Assembly (NCBI GenBank): GCA_030433055.1
Contig: JAUILJ010000322.1
Location: forward strand, 1-8,138
From: Polyangia bacterium
GTDB lineage: Bacteria; Myxococcota_A; Polyangia; Polyangiales; Polyangiaceae
DNA length: 8,138 nt
Direction: 5' to 3'
A model generated the notes under the pieces. The model searched no databases. It saw only the letters and a list, made by a program, of their open reading frames with translations, and was not told where the DNA came from. The translations under genes were made by a program, and so were the position numbers. Positions 1 through 7,660 of the stretch are shown here, piece after piece (within the stretch, counting starts at the first letter, position 1; each line of letters begins with the position of its first letter).

Positions 1-2
1 GC

Positions 3-740
3 GGAGAAATCGACTACCACGCCGAGGCCCTGAGCGTGATTGCAGGGATCCGCGCCTCCGAAGTGAGCGGAGGTGGCACCTTCCTCAAGCTCGGGGACTG
101 GGTGGATGGGGGTGAGTATGGCGACTCGACGCGATCGAGCGATGTGATGCCCGGTCACCTGATGAGCTTCGCCAAGGCTACTGGTGACGATTCCTGGAGC
201 GACCTGCTCGCCGCCTCCCTGGCGATGTTCGGCGCGCTGCAGGCGGGCCCCTCATCCAGCAGCGGCTTGCTGCCGGACTTCATCAAGAGCCCCAGCGACG
301 CTCCATTCCCCGCGGAGCCGTACTTCCTGGAGAACGCCGCGGACGGCGCCTACGGGTACAACGCCTGTCGGGTACCTTGGCGCATCGGAGCCTACTGGCT
401 CACCAGCGGCGACACGCGCGCCAAACAGGTGCTGGACGCTCAAAACGCTTTCATCCGCGAGGCAACGGGTGGTGACCCTTGGTCGATCGCCGCGGGCTAC
501 GAACTCAACGGCGAGCCATTGCCCAACTCTGCCTACAGCAGCCTGGCCTACATGGCTCCGTTCGGCGTGGCCGCGATGAGCGACACCGCAAACCAGAGCT
601 GGCTGAATGCGTTGTGGGATGCCGTGATCACGATGGGCTCCTCCGACGTGTACTACGACGACACCCTCAAACTCCTGAGCCTCATCACCATGAGCGGCAA
701 CTGGTGGACTCCGGCTGCCGCGCCGTGTCCCAGCAACTAA
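3..740 (+). CDS. Glycoside hydrolase family 8 enzyme, C-terminal part (chitosanase/endoglucanase type)
   Basis: This is a partial gene: the frame is open to the left edge, so the GTG at 36 is not taken as the start and the true start lies outside the window. The visible 245 residues match the second half of the GH8 (alpha/alpha)6 barrel. Recognisable blocks are LKLGDW, a SSDVMPGHL stretch, SSGLLPDFI, YGYNACRVPWRIGAYW, NSAYSSLAYMAPFG and a final YYDDTLKLLSLITMSGNWW. GH8 enzymes are inverting endo-hydrolases of beta-1,4 glucans, lichenan, xylan or chitosan, usually secreted. The proton-donor Glu of the family lies in the N-terminal half and is not visible here. Where GH8a cellulases carry the base Asp (Y-x-YDA-x-R), this protein has Asn (codon 360-362). 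A Glu in FLEN (codon 330-332) lies ten residues before it, as expected for the GH8b subfamily that includes Bacillus chitosanases. No carbohydrate-binding module follows; the protein ends shortly after the catalytic domain. The family call is firm, but the substrate is inferred. Confidence 0.88.
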   Translation, partial: GEIDYHAEALSVIAGIRASEVSGGGTFLKLGDWVDGGEYGDSTRSSDVMPGHLMSFAKATGDDSWSDLLAASLAMFGALQAGPSSSSGLLPDFIKSPSDAPFPAEPYFLENAADGAYGYNACRVPWRIGAYWLTSGDTRAKQVLDAQNAFIREATGGDPWSIAAGYELNGEPLPNSAYSSLAYMAPFGVAAMSDTANQSWLNALWDAVITMGSSDVYYDDTLKLLSLITMSGNWWTPAAAPCPSN

Positions 741-912
741 CCCCCAAACATTTGCGTACGGAATCGCGCTTCGTGCTTCACCTCTCCTCACCCCCCCAAA
801 CCCGACCTCAGCGGCGCCCGCGAACACCAGGCAACGCGCAGCTGGGAATCGAGAGCGCGCCTCCGACGCCATCCGGCATCTCCCCTCGATAGAACCCGCA
901 AGGAGCTAGACT
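741..912 (+). other. Intergenic region between the GH8 gene and the AraC-type regulator gene
   Basis: This 172-bp gap holds a C7 run at 791-797 and the ribosome binding site of the downstream regulator. I see no strong inverted repeat that would act as a terminator after the GH8 gene and no convincing -35/-10 pair. The regulator could therefore be read through from the GH8 gene or have its own promoter here. The sequence does not decide. Confidence 0.5.
900..905 (+). promoter_or_regulatory. Ribosome binding site of the AraC-type regulator gene
   Basis: AAGGAG lies 7 nt before the ATG at 913. It is a near-consensus Shine-Dalgarno sequence at optimal spacing, and it fixes the start of the regulator. 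Confidence 0.8.
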
Positions 913-2787
913 ATGAACACCGCCGTCCTACTCACCCCACCCCCGCCACCGTTCGACGTCGCCCCGATCTCGGAGAGCATGGTGCGTGCAATTCGTCCCC
1001 CATGGCAGCGCCAGCTCACGAGCTTCTACGCACTGCAGAACGTGATCAGCCGCAGGCCTCAGCTCCCGCTGTACGTGATCCAGTGGGACGGCGATCGTGG
1101 CCTCGAGTGGATGGAGCTGGGCGTCCCCAGCGACAACCTCAAGCCCTTCCACTTCGAGATCTTCTACGGCAAGGAGTCGAAGCGCGATGAGTACTACCTC
1201 GAGTGCTTGCGCCGCGCGAAGCTGGCCCGGGGCCTGGTGGTCGAGGAGCTGTTCGGCTTCGCCGATCTGTTCTTGCCCATGGGCGCTGACGACGTCGGCC
1301 AGACCTTCCTCTACGCAGGGCAGTTTCTGACCCGTGAACCCGAGTGGGAGTGGCTCGCCGAGAGCTGGCGGCAGCTGACGGGGCGAGAGCCCACGAGCGC
1401 CAACAGCGATTTCGTGCGCTTCGTGCGCATGGCGCTGAGTCTGCCGGTGCTCACAGCGGAGTTGCTCAGCGGCCTCGAGCGCTTCCTCGGCTACTACGCG
1501 GCGTTTCTCTCCGCGGAACCGGGCAGCCTGGACATTCAGCAGGAAGTCGACGAGCTGAACAGCACCGTCTTCGACAAGCTGTGGCCCATCGACGTGTGGG
1601 TGGAGAGCGCGATCAGCGCCGACAAGTTCCACATGACGCCCTGGTACTACGAGGGTCAGCTGACGGACTGGCTGAAGGAAGGGATCGGCATCCAGCGGCT
1701 GCCCACCACGGCCATGACCCTGATGCCGCTGGAGGCTCGGGTCGAGCCGCTGGATCCGGTGCGCGCGATGATCCGCAACGCCCGCATCCAGCGCGCCTTG
1801 ATCGCTCATGTGCGGGACTGGCCGGAGACCGCAGCCGTCGGGCTCAGTGACTACGGCGTCTCCTTCATCACGTCTCCACTCCGCGGCAAGAGCGACGTGC
1901 GCCAACGGCTGGAGCTACGCGAACGCGCCGAGCGCCTGCAGCAGTTCGTATACAAGCAGTTCGGGCTGCGATCGGTGGTGGGTATCGGTCGCTCGCTGCC
2001 TGCGGGCTCTTCACTGTACGAGTCGCACCGCCAGGCGGTTCTGGCGCTCCACCTCTGCCTGCAGCTCGAGCAAGACGTGCTGTTCCACGAGGATCACTAC
2101 GGACGGGAGCAAGTCACCTACAGCCAGCTGCAAGACGCCGCGACGGACCTCTCAGACGCTTTTGGGCGTCAGCGGGAGACGGAGATCAAGGTCGCTGCGG
2201 ATCGTTATGTCCGTCTGGTGCTGATCCACAGTGACGAGCGCATCGAGGTGGTTCGCTCGCAGTTCCTAGCGATGCTGTTCCAGCTCTTCGGCGCCATTCA
2301 GCGCAGGCACCCCATGCGCCAGGAGGCACGGGATCGCTTCGCGGCGGATCTGACCCGGCGCGTCGAAGAGGCGACCACCGCGAGCGATATCATCGACACG
2401 TTCAAGGCGGCGCTCGAGCGCCTGGCCTTCGTGTCTCAGAAGTCCCTGGAAGGCCCGAAGGTGATGCGCCTGGAGGCGACCCTGCAGTACCTGAAGGAGA
2501 ACTTCGCGGAGCAACTCCGCCTGCCCGACGTAGCCCGCAAGGCCGGGTTCAGCGTGCCGGCGTTCAGCCGAGTCTTCAAGCAGGCGACGGGCACCTCGTT
2601 CCTCGCCTACGTGCGCGCGGTCCGCGTGGAGCACGCCAAGCGCTTGCTCGCCAGCACGCCGCTGACCACCGAGCAGATAGCGCAAGCCTCTGGGTTCCAG
2701 TCCCAGCATCACTTGATCCGTTCGTTCAAGAAGGTCACCGGTGACACTCCGGGAGCCTACCGCAAGGGCGCAAGCAGCCACGGCTGA
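913..2787 (+). CDS. AraC/XylS-family transcriptional regulator with large N-terminal sensory region
   Basis: This is a 624-aa DNA-binding regulator, much longer than classical AraC (about 290 aa). The C-terminal roughly 105 residues (from about residue 516) form the two-helix-turn-helix AraC domain. The first HTH lies around LRLPDVARKAGFSVPAFSRV and the second around LTTEQIAQASGFQSQHHLIR, followed by the typical FKKVTGDTPGAYRK ending. Residues about 330-397 resemble the GGDEF-like domain of CdaR/YesN-type regulators: an ERLQQFVYKQFGLRSVVGIG stretch, then SSLYESHRQAVLAL. The region around residues 118-148 (LFLPMGADDVGQTFLYAGQF) is weakly reminiscent of PocR-type ligand-sensing domains. I see no transmembrane segment, so it is probably a cytoplasmic one-component sensor. 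It lies 172 bp downstream of the GH8 gene on the same strand and converges on the GH2/GH9 operon, which makes control of these hydrolases likely but unproven. The start is supported by AAGGAG 7 nt upstream. The AraC call is firm; the N-terminal domain assignments are tentative. Confidence 0.92.
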   Translation: MNTAVLLTPPPPPFDVAPISESMVRAIRPPWQRQLTSFYALQNVISRRPQLPLYVIQWDGDRGLEWMELGVPSDNLKPFHFEIFYGKESKRDEYYLECLRRAKLARGLVVEELFGFADLFLPMGADDVGQTFLYAGQFLTREPEWEWLAESWRQLTGREPTSANSDFVRFVRMALSLPVLTAELLSGLERFLGYYAAFLSAEPGSLDIQQEVDELNSTVFDKLWPIDVWVESAISADKFHMTPWYYEGQLTDWLKEGIGIQRLPTTAMTLMPLEARVEPLDPVRAMIRNARIQRALIAHVRDWPETAAVGLSDYGVSFITSPLRGKSDVRQRLELRERAERLQQFVYKQFGLRSVVGIGRSLPAGSSLYESHRQAVLALHLCLQLEQDVLFHEDHYGREQVTYSQLQDAATDLSDAFGRQRETEIKVAADRYVRLVLIHSDERIEVVRSQFLAMLFQLFGAIQRRHPMRQEARDRFAADLTRRVEEATTASDIIDTFKAALERLAFVSQKSLEGPKVMRLEATLQYLKENFAEQLRLPDVARKAGFSVPAFSRVFKQATGTSFLAYVRAVRVEHAKRLLASTPLTTEQIAQASGFQSQHHLIRSFKKVTGDTPGAYRKGASSHG

Positions 2788-2830
2788 GCTCCTGGTACAT
2801 CCTCGCGGAAGTAGCCACGGATGCACTGGC

Positions 2831-2860
2831 GACGGCGTGTCGGTCTCCCGGCACGCCGTC
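2831..2860. terminator. Hairpin between convergent genes, probable bidirectional terminator
   Basis: The inverted repeat GACGGCGTGTCGG (2831-2843) and CCGGCACGCCGTC (2848-2860) gives a 13-bp stem with one G-U pair and a TCTC tetraloop. It sits 43 bp after the regulator stop and 44 bp after the GH2 stop, exactly between two converging genes. On the + side it is followed by a loosely T-rich stretch (GTTTGCTGACGAATTTT). There is no clean U-tract, so its efficiency as an intrinsic terminator is uncertain. Confidence 0.65.
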
Positions 2861-2904
2861 TGCGTTTGCTGACGAATTTTCCGCGTTGCCGAGACCGGGC
2901 CTGC

Positions 2905-5607
2905 TCACTCGGCGCTGGCTGGTTCGAAGAGATCCGGCAGCTGCAGCGGCGGCAGGGAGCGCTCGGCTCGAACCCGGCGAGAACCCACGTTGAAGCCCGA
3001 AACCTCGACTTCCAGGGGAGCCGCGACGGAGGTCCGACCGTGAATCACCCGCGTCTCGCCCGGGCCGAGGGTGACGTAGTTGTCTTCCCAGAGCACAGGG
3101 CACACATCGGAGCCGTCTGCGTCGCACAGCCTGAGCTCGACGAAGAACGCGAGCTCGGGCCCCGGATTGTCCAGGCGCAGGTCCAGGCGTTGACAGCCGA
3201 GTTCCCGATGCACTCGAAGTGAAGCGTCCAACGCGCTCGCCTGCGGCAAGCGAGCGAGCGCGCTCAGATCCGCGAAACGCTTGACCGGCGTGTAATACCA
3301 GTTTCCATTCTCGAAGTCGATCTCGTCATCTTCCGCAGGGATCCAGTACCAGTTGCGGCTCACGCATTGCCCGGACTCTCGCAGTTGCAGATCGAGGAAC
3401 ACCACTTCGCCGGGCTTCAGCCCCAGGGCCTGCCGGCTCGGCAGCTCCAGGATTCGCTCCGCCGCATCCGCTCCGATCGACAGCTGCCGGGCGCTTGAAA
3501 GTTTCAACTCACCCCCGATCCCGTAGACCCGTACGGACAGCTCCAGGCCCTCGACCGCGTGGCGATAGTCGTTGGTGATCCATACCGCGTGGTCGTCGTA
3601 CCCGTACGAAACGTGGAGCGGCTCGCAGCCTCGCTGGGTTCCGAAGAAGCCACCGGCAGGCCGCAGGTAGTAATCGAAGAGGTGCCAGATCAAGCTCGGC
3701 CAGGCGTTGTTCAGCATCCACTGGACGACGCCCGTGGCTTGATACTTGTTGCGGCCGTAGGCCTCGAACATCGCCCGCTGCCCCTCGTACGTCAGGAGCT
3801 GGGCCTTGCGAGCGAAGTCTTCGATGCTGGATGGATCACCCAACCGCCGCTGCGTTGCCTCGAGGAACAAGTCGAGGTTGTGGAACTCCTGTCCCCCGCA
3901 GTGGAACTTCCAGGTGTCGTCTGGGGGCCAGTGGTTCTGAGCTGGCAACATGCGGAGCAAGCTGTGTAGCGGCGGAACCGCCACCCCGGGGCAGATCTCG
4001 CTCGCGAAGCCGAAAGCGCCGCCGCGGTCACGATCGGTGAGCCAGTAGTTGGGTGGAACGTACTCGTACGGTCCCACCATCTTGATGCCGCTGGGGCCGG
4101 TGACCGGCGTCGGTTTGTTGGCCGCGGAGGATTGCTTGCAGTTCGGCCAGGCTTCGGCGTCGAACACCTCCAGGTAGCTCTGCTCCACGCGAGGCGGTGG
4201 CGGAAAGTCGCTGCCGTACCACCAGCTCAGCATGCAAGGGTGGTGGGCCACCCTGCGCAGCTGGCAGCGCAGGCTCTCCACGGAAACGCTGTAATCTTCC
4301 TCCTTCCAGTTGTCCCACTTCTCCCAGTGATCACAGCAGCACCAGCCGGCGATCACCAGCAGGCCGAGCTCGTCGCAGCGTTCCAGGAAGCGCCCCCGCT
4401 CGAGCATCCCCTCGAAGCGGATGGTGTTGAGGTTCATCGCGACCACGTACTCGATCTGCCGCTGATCGCGCTCCCAGTCGGGGCGCAGGAACAGGTCCGT
4501 TGCCCAGCCGGCTCCGCGGATCACGAGCGGCTCGCCGTTGATGCGAAACAGGGTGTGCTCGTCAGCGGTGAGCTCCGTCGTTACCTCCCGGATCCCGAAC
4601 CGCGACCGGTGGGCGTCACTCAAGCAGCCCTGGACGCTGCTGGTGACCTCCAGCTCGAGCAGCGGCTGCTCGCCCATGACCCGCGGCCACCACAGCGGCG
4701 GGTCGTCGATCTCGAGCTCCGGGTGGGTCTCGGCCTTCCACAGGACCCGCTTGCACTCTCCGGGCCCCAGCTCGACCTTCGCCTCGAGCGCGATCCCGAG
4801 GCTCCCCAGATCGGCGAGCACGAGCGTGTGTTCCGTCTCGCCTCCGAGGTTGTGCACCTCGGCGAGCACTTCCAGCAACGCCTGGTGCCCCGCGCCTTTA
4901 CTGAGCACGCGGCTCTTCACCTGAGCGCGAACCACTTGCACCGGGCCCACGCCGCGCAGCCAGACCTCACGCCACAGCCCGAGGTTCTTGTCCGCCGGAG
5001 ACGGGTTCCAGTCCACCCAGGTGATCGCGAGGTCGTCCTTGTTCGGTGCGCGCACTTCGATGGCGATCACGTTCGGCGCGTCGCGCCGCAGGTAGTCGGT
5101 GACATCGAACACGTAGTCTCGATAGGCCCCGACCAACGTGGACTCGTCCGCCAACAGCTCGCCGTTGATCCACACGTGGCCGCGGTAGTTGAGACCATCG
5201 AGCCCAAGGAGCACGCGCTCGCCCAGCTCAGACGGCGCTTCGAACGTCCGGCGGTACCACCAGGGCACAGCGAAGGGGCTGTCCTCCGGCATGTCATGGT
5301 TCGAGAAGTTGACCGCGAACGGCCCCTGACCCGGAATGTCCAGCAGACGCTTGCCCACGAAGGGCTCGGGGTACACACCAGCCTCGACCAAAGCTCCCAG
5401 CACGGTGCAGGGCAACCGCACGTCGAGCCAGCCCGCTTCCTTGCGGATCAATTCCTGGGAGCTCGCTCCAGCTTCCGTGCTCAGTACCCGGCCATCCTGG
5501 CCAACGCGCGCGCTGGAGCCCAGATGCCAACCCTCGTTGAGGTCGATCCGTTTGTTCACTTTGTTCTCGCCTGTTCCCGTTCGAGCGCCACGGCGTCGCA
5601 CGAACAT
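2905..5607 (-). CDS. Glycoside hydrolase family 2, probable exo-beta-D-glucosaminidase (CsxA-like)
   Basis: This 900-aa enzyme is predicted to release glucosamine from the non-reducing end of chitosan or chito-oligosaccharides. The order is a GH2 sugar-binding jelly roll (about 20-205, with VPWWYRRTF, HVWINGE and WVDWNPSPADKNLGLWREV from 197), an Ig-like sandwich, a TIM barrel, then beta-sandwich domains containing a GNWYYTPVKRFADLSAL stretch. The barrel carries GSDF, with Ser466-Asp467 in place of the usual GH2 Asn-Glu, then GPSGIKMVGPYEYVPP (504-519) and a GGAFGFASE block ending in Glu537. The Asp-Glu spacing is 70 residues; from memory CsxA of Amycolatopsis uses Asp469 and Glu541, 72 apart. 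CsxA is about 1030 aa with a signal peptide and a C-terminal CBM35; both are missing here, so the enzyme may be cytoplasmic or periplasmic by another route. The ATG has AGGTG at 5619-5615, 7 nt upstream; a GTG at residue 17 is an alternative. It is the last gene of the minus-strand operon, 70 bp after the GH9 gene. Confidence 0.88.
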   Translation of the reverse strand: MFVRRRGARTGTGENKVNKRIDLNEGWHLGSSARVGQDGRVLSTEAGASSQELIRKEAGWLDVRLPCTVLGALVEAGVYPEPFVGKRLLDIPGQGPFAVNFSNHDMPEDSPFAVPWWYRRTFEAPSELGERVLLGLDGLNYRGHVWINGELLADESTLVGAYRDYVFDVTDYLRRDAPNVIAIEVRAPNKDDLAITWVDWNPSPADKNLGLWREVWLRGVGPVQVVRAQVKSRVLSKGAGHQALLEVLAEVHNLGGETEHTLVLADLGSLGIALEAKVELGPGECKRVLWKAETHPELEIDDPPLWWPRVMGEQPLLELEVTSSVQGCLSDAHRSRFGIREVTTELTADEHTLFRINGEPLVIRGAGWATDLFLRPDWERDQRQIEYVVAMNLNTIRFEGMLERGRFLERCDELGLLVIAGWCCCDHWEKWDNWKEEDYSVSVESLRCQLRRVAHHPCMLSWWYGSDFPPPPRVEQSYLEVFDAEAWPNCKQSSAANKPTPVTGPSGIKMVGPYEYVPPNYWLTDRDRGGAFGFASEICPGVAVPPLHSLLRMLPAQNHWPPDDTWKFHCGGQEFHNLDLFLEATQRRLGDPSSIEDFARKAQLLTYEGQRAMFEAYGRNKYQATGVVQWMLNNAWPSLIWHLFDYYLRPAGGFFGTQRGCEPLHVSYGYDDHAVWITNDYRHAVEGLELSVRVYGIGGELKLSSARQLSIGADAAERILELPSRQALGLKPGEVVFLDLQLRESGQCVSRNWYWIPAEDDEIDFENGNWYYTPVKRFADLSALARLPQASALDASLRVHRELGCQRLDLRLDNPGPELAFFVELRLCDADGSDVCPVLWEDNYVTLGPGETRVIHGRTSVAAPLEVEVSGFNVGSRRVRAERSLPPLQLPDLFEPASAE

Positions 5608-5677
5608 TGAGTCGCACCTGCTTGGAGCGACAGACCGTTGTTGGGCTCGAGCGGGGGTGAGGTCCGCCGGTCGAGCT
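5608..5677 (-). other. Spacer between GH9 and GH2 genes of the operon
   Basis: This 70-bp same-strand spacer has no evident terminator. It holds the AGGTG ribosome binding site (5619-5615) for the GH2 ATG. The short distance supports cotranscription of the GH9 and GH2 genes. Confidence 0.5.
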
Positions 5678-7660
5678 CTACTGCGCCTCTTGCATGGCGC
5701 TGGCTACGAGCACCAGGTTGGCGTTGTAGTAGATGTCAGGCTCCGTCACCGCCCACCATCCGTTGCCCCACTCCCCTTCGGGCTCGAAGCCTCCGTCCCA
5801 CAGATCGCTCTGCTCCGCGTGCCACAGGCTACCCGCGGGGACTCCTGAGCGGAGCGGCTTCGGGTTCTCCCACAGCAGCGCCTTGGCTGGAGCGTTTGGG
5901 GCCAGCATCTTCATCTCCATCGCGTTCGGACCTCCGATCAAGTAGCCCGGAGGCGGCTTCGGCTGCGTGCCCCACTCGACGTGATACATGCGCTCGGGGG
6001 CTTTGCCGATCCGCGTGACCATGGAGTATGCGTTCGGGTTGCGCCCGAGCACCCAGTGCCATTGATCGCGCGCCGCCTCCTTCGCCCAGCTTGCCTCGGG
6101 GAACAGCTGACTGACCTCGAGCAGCACGTGCGCCTTCTCCAGCAGGTTCGAGTTGTGTCCCCAGTAGTAGCCGTCGACCCCCGTGGCACAGCGGTAGCCG
6201 TCTTCAGACTCGACCCGTGGGCGCAGCGTCTGAGCAGCGGCGAGCAGACGCTTCCTGGACTCTTCCCGTACATCCTTGGGTGTCTTGTCGTCCTTGGCGA
6301 GCGTTATGAGGGCCCAGCGGCTGAGGTTCCCCCACGCGCCGTCGAACAGCTCGTCGGACCTCGCCTCCTTGGACACCTTCAGCCAGTGCCGGACTCGATC
6401 GAGGGCCCTTGGAACACGCAGGTTGCGCCACACCTCCGCAGCCGCGAGGAAACGCGCTCCATGGTCCGTCTTGAACTCCGGCCCATCGTCCCACAGCGGC
6501 TGTTCGCTGCCCTTGTTGTCCACCATCACCCGCTCCGGGTGTTGCTCCAGCCAGGTCCAGGCCCGGCGGGCCGAAGCCTCGGCCGCCTTGGCAAACGTCG
6601 GATCCCAGCGCTGGTAGACTCGAGCGGCCATGGCGAGCACGGCCGCGCCCTTGGCGGTGCTGGCGCTGCCTACCCCGCCAATCCAGCGGGGCTTCCTCTC
6701 CTTGTCCGCAGGGCCTGACTCGGACCAGTCGAACACCGCTTCGCGGTGTCGGAAGGCTCCGCTCGGATCCTGCACGCTGAGCACCCAGATGAGGCCGTAG
6801 CGCGCCTCATCCAGGATGTCCGGGATGCCGTTTCCGCTCTCTGGGATGTTGAGCTGCTTGTCCGCGAACTGCTCCGGGTGCGCGTCGTAGGCCATCAGCA
6901 GCGCCTCCGCGGTTGGCGCCGTGGAGGGGACGTACATCTCGAAATTGCCTGCGTCGTGCCAGCCGCCTTCGACCTTCCAGTGGTGCTTCTTCGCGGGGTA
7001 GTCGTTGTAGTCCCAAGCCGTATCCGCATGGATGTGACACGCGTGCTCCCGGGTGTAGCTGGTGCCCTCCCACTCGGCGTACGGCGCCTCGAGCGCCGTG
7101 CGACAGCGCTGAAAGTAGAAATGCTTCAGCCCCGCGACCAGTGGCTTGTGATAGGCGTCCTTCGCGATCACGAACGGGAAGCTCTTGGCGCCGCTCCCAT
7201 CCTGAAGCGTGTACTTACCCGGAGTCTTGAGTTCGCTGAAATCGACCTGCCACGTTGGATCCTGGCTCGCAGCGTCCACTCCCCGGCTCACCACCTTTGC
7301 CGCAGGGATCACGTAGATGGTGTCTCCCGCCTCATTCACGACCCGCGGTTGCTTCGGCTCCACGTTGTAGATCGCGATCTTGGTCCACTCCGGTGGGTAG
7401 CCAACCGTGTCGATCTTGATGGCGGGCACGTTCTTGCCCGGCATGGCAGGCGCAGCCACGGCTCGTGGCTTGGCCTCGACCTCCTGACCCACGATCACCG
7501 CGTCTCCTGCGCCGGACGCCACCGAGTCGCCGTCTCTGGGGGGTTGACCTAGATTACAGCTGGTGATGGCGCAGCTCGAACCCAGGAGCAGGGTTCCTAA
7601 CCCCAAGATCCTGCTTCCGCGTGCAAATGAGCATAGGTACATGGAGTTGAGTCTCGTCAT
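5678..7660 (-). CDS. Glycoside hydrolase family 9 lipoprotein with N-terminal Ig-like domain
   Basis: This 660-aa inverting hydrolase is probably membrane-anchored. Residues 14-35 form a signal with a hydrophobic core (ILGLGTLLLG) and an ITSC lipobox, making Cys35 the likely lipidated residue. A Pro/Ala-rich linker (about 36-77) leads to the CelD-type N-terminal Ig-like domain (about 78-170), then the (alpha/alpha)6 catalytic domain. Family landmarks are GGWHDAGNFEMY (Asp236 to Asn239), ESGNGIPDILDEARYGLIW, YYWGHNSNLLEKA, NAYSMVTRIGK, PPPGYLIGGPN and TEPDIYYNANLVL, where Glu640 is the predicted acid. In GH9 cellulases the first motif is DAGD and both Asp residues serve the nucleophilic water; here the second is Asn. 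The usual His-x-Arg region reads YHVEWG. These changes suggest a non-cellulase branch; exo-beta-glucosaminidases exist in GH9 and would fit the neighbouring GH2 gene. The start is supported by an ATGA overlap with the upstream stop. An endoglucanase is the alternative. Confidence 0.88.
   Translation of the reverse strand: MTRLNSMYLCSFARGSRILGLGTLLLGSSCAITSCNLGQPPRDGDSVASGAGDAVIVGQEVEAKPRAVAAPAMPGKNVPAIKIDTVGYPPEWTKIAIYNVEPKQPRVVNEAGDTIYVIPAAKVVSRGVDAASQDPTWQVDFSELKTPGKYTLQDGSGAKSFPFVIAKDAYHKPLVAGLKHFYFQRCRTALEAPYAEWEGTSYTREHACHIHADTAWDYNDYPAKKHHWKVEGGWHDAGNFEMYVPSTAPTAEALLMAYDAHPEQFADKQLNIPESGNGIPDILDEARYGLIWVLSVQDPSGAFRHREAVFDWSESGPADKERKPRWIGGVGSASTAKGAAVLAMAARVYQRWDPTFAKAAEASARRAWTWLEQHPERVMVDNKGSEQPLWDDGPEFKTDHGARFLAAAEVWRNLRVPRALDRVRHWLKVSKEARSDELFDGAWGNLSRWALITLAKDDKTPKDVREESRKRLLAAAQTLRPRVESEDGYRCATGVDGYYWGHNSNLLEKAHVLLEVSQLFPEASWAKEAARDQWHWVLGRNPNAYSMVTRIGKAPERMYHVEWGTQPKPPPGYLIGGPNAMEMKMLAPNAPAKALLWENPKPLRSGVPAGSLWHAEQSDLWDGGFEPEGEWGNGWWAVTEPDIYYNANLVLVASAMQEAQ
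7657..7660 (-). promoter_or_regulatory. ATGA stop/start overlap (translational coupling of the propeller and GH9 genes)
   Basis: On the minus strand the GH9 ATG (7660-7658) overlaps the TGA stop (7659-7657) of the upstream gene. There is no good Shine-Dalgarno sequence before this ATG, so re-initiation by terminating ribosomes is a reasonable inference. The overlap argues for this start over the Met at residue 7 (7642). Confidence 0.65.

Noticed and set aside
752..780. Possible sigma70-like promoter (TTGCGT near 752) before the regulator
   Set aside because: No acceptable -10 box follows at 16-18 bp, and the match would be expected by chance.
791..797. Run of seven C residues between the GH8 and regulator genes
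   Set aside because: A short homopolymer in non-coding GC-rich DNA; there is no sign of phase variation because it is not in a gene or between promoter elements that I can identify.
928..1905. Minus-strand open frame of 325 codons opposite the regulator gene
   Set aside because: It is antisense to a clear AraC-type regulator with a good ribosome binding site; the translation has no recognisable domain.
4132..5610. Long + strand open frame of 492 codons opposite the GH2 gene
   Set aside because: It is the antisense shadow of a well-supported GH2 gene in GC-rich DNA; the translation is rich in Arg, Pro, His and Ala and shows no family resemblance.
6746..7552. Plus-strand open frame of 268 codons opposite the GH9 gene
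   Set aside because: It lies fully inside the conserved GH9 coding sequence on the other strand and is of low-complexity, Arg/Val/Leu-rich composition.
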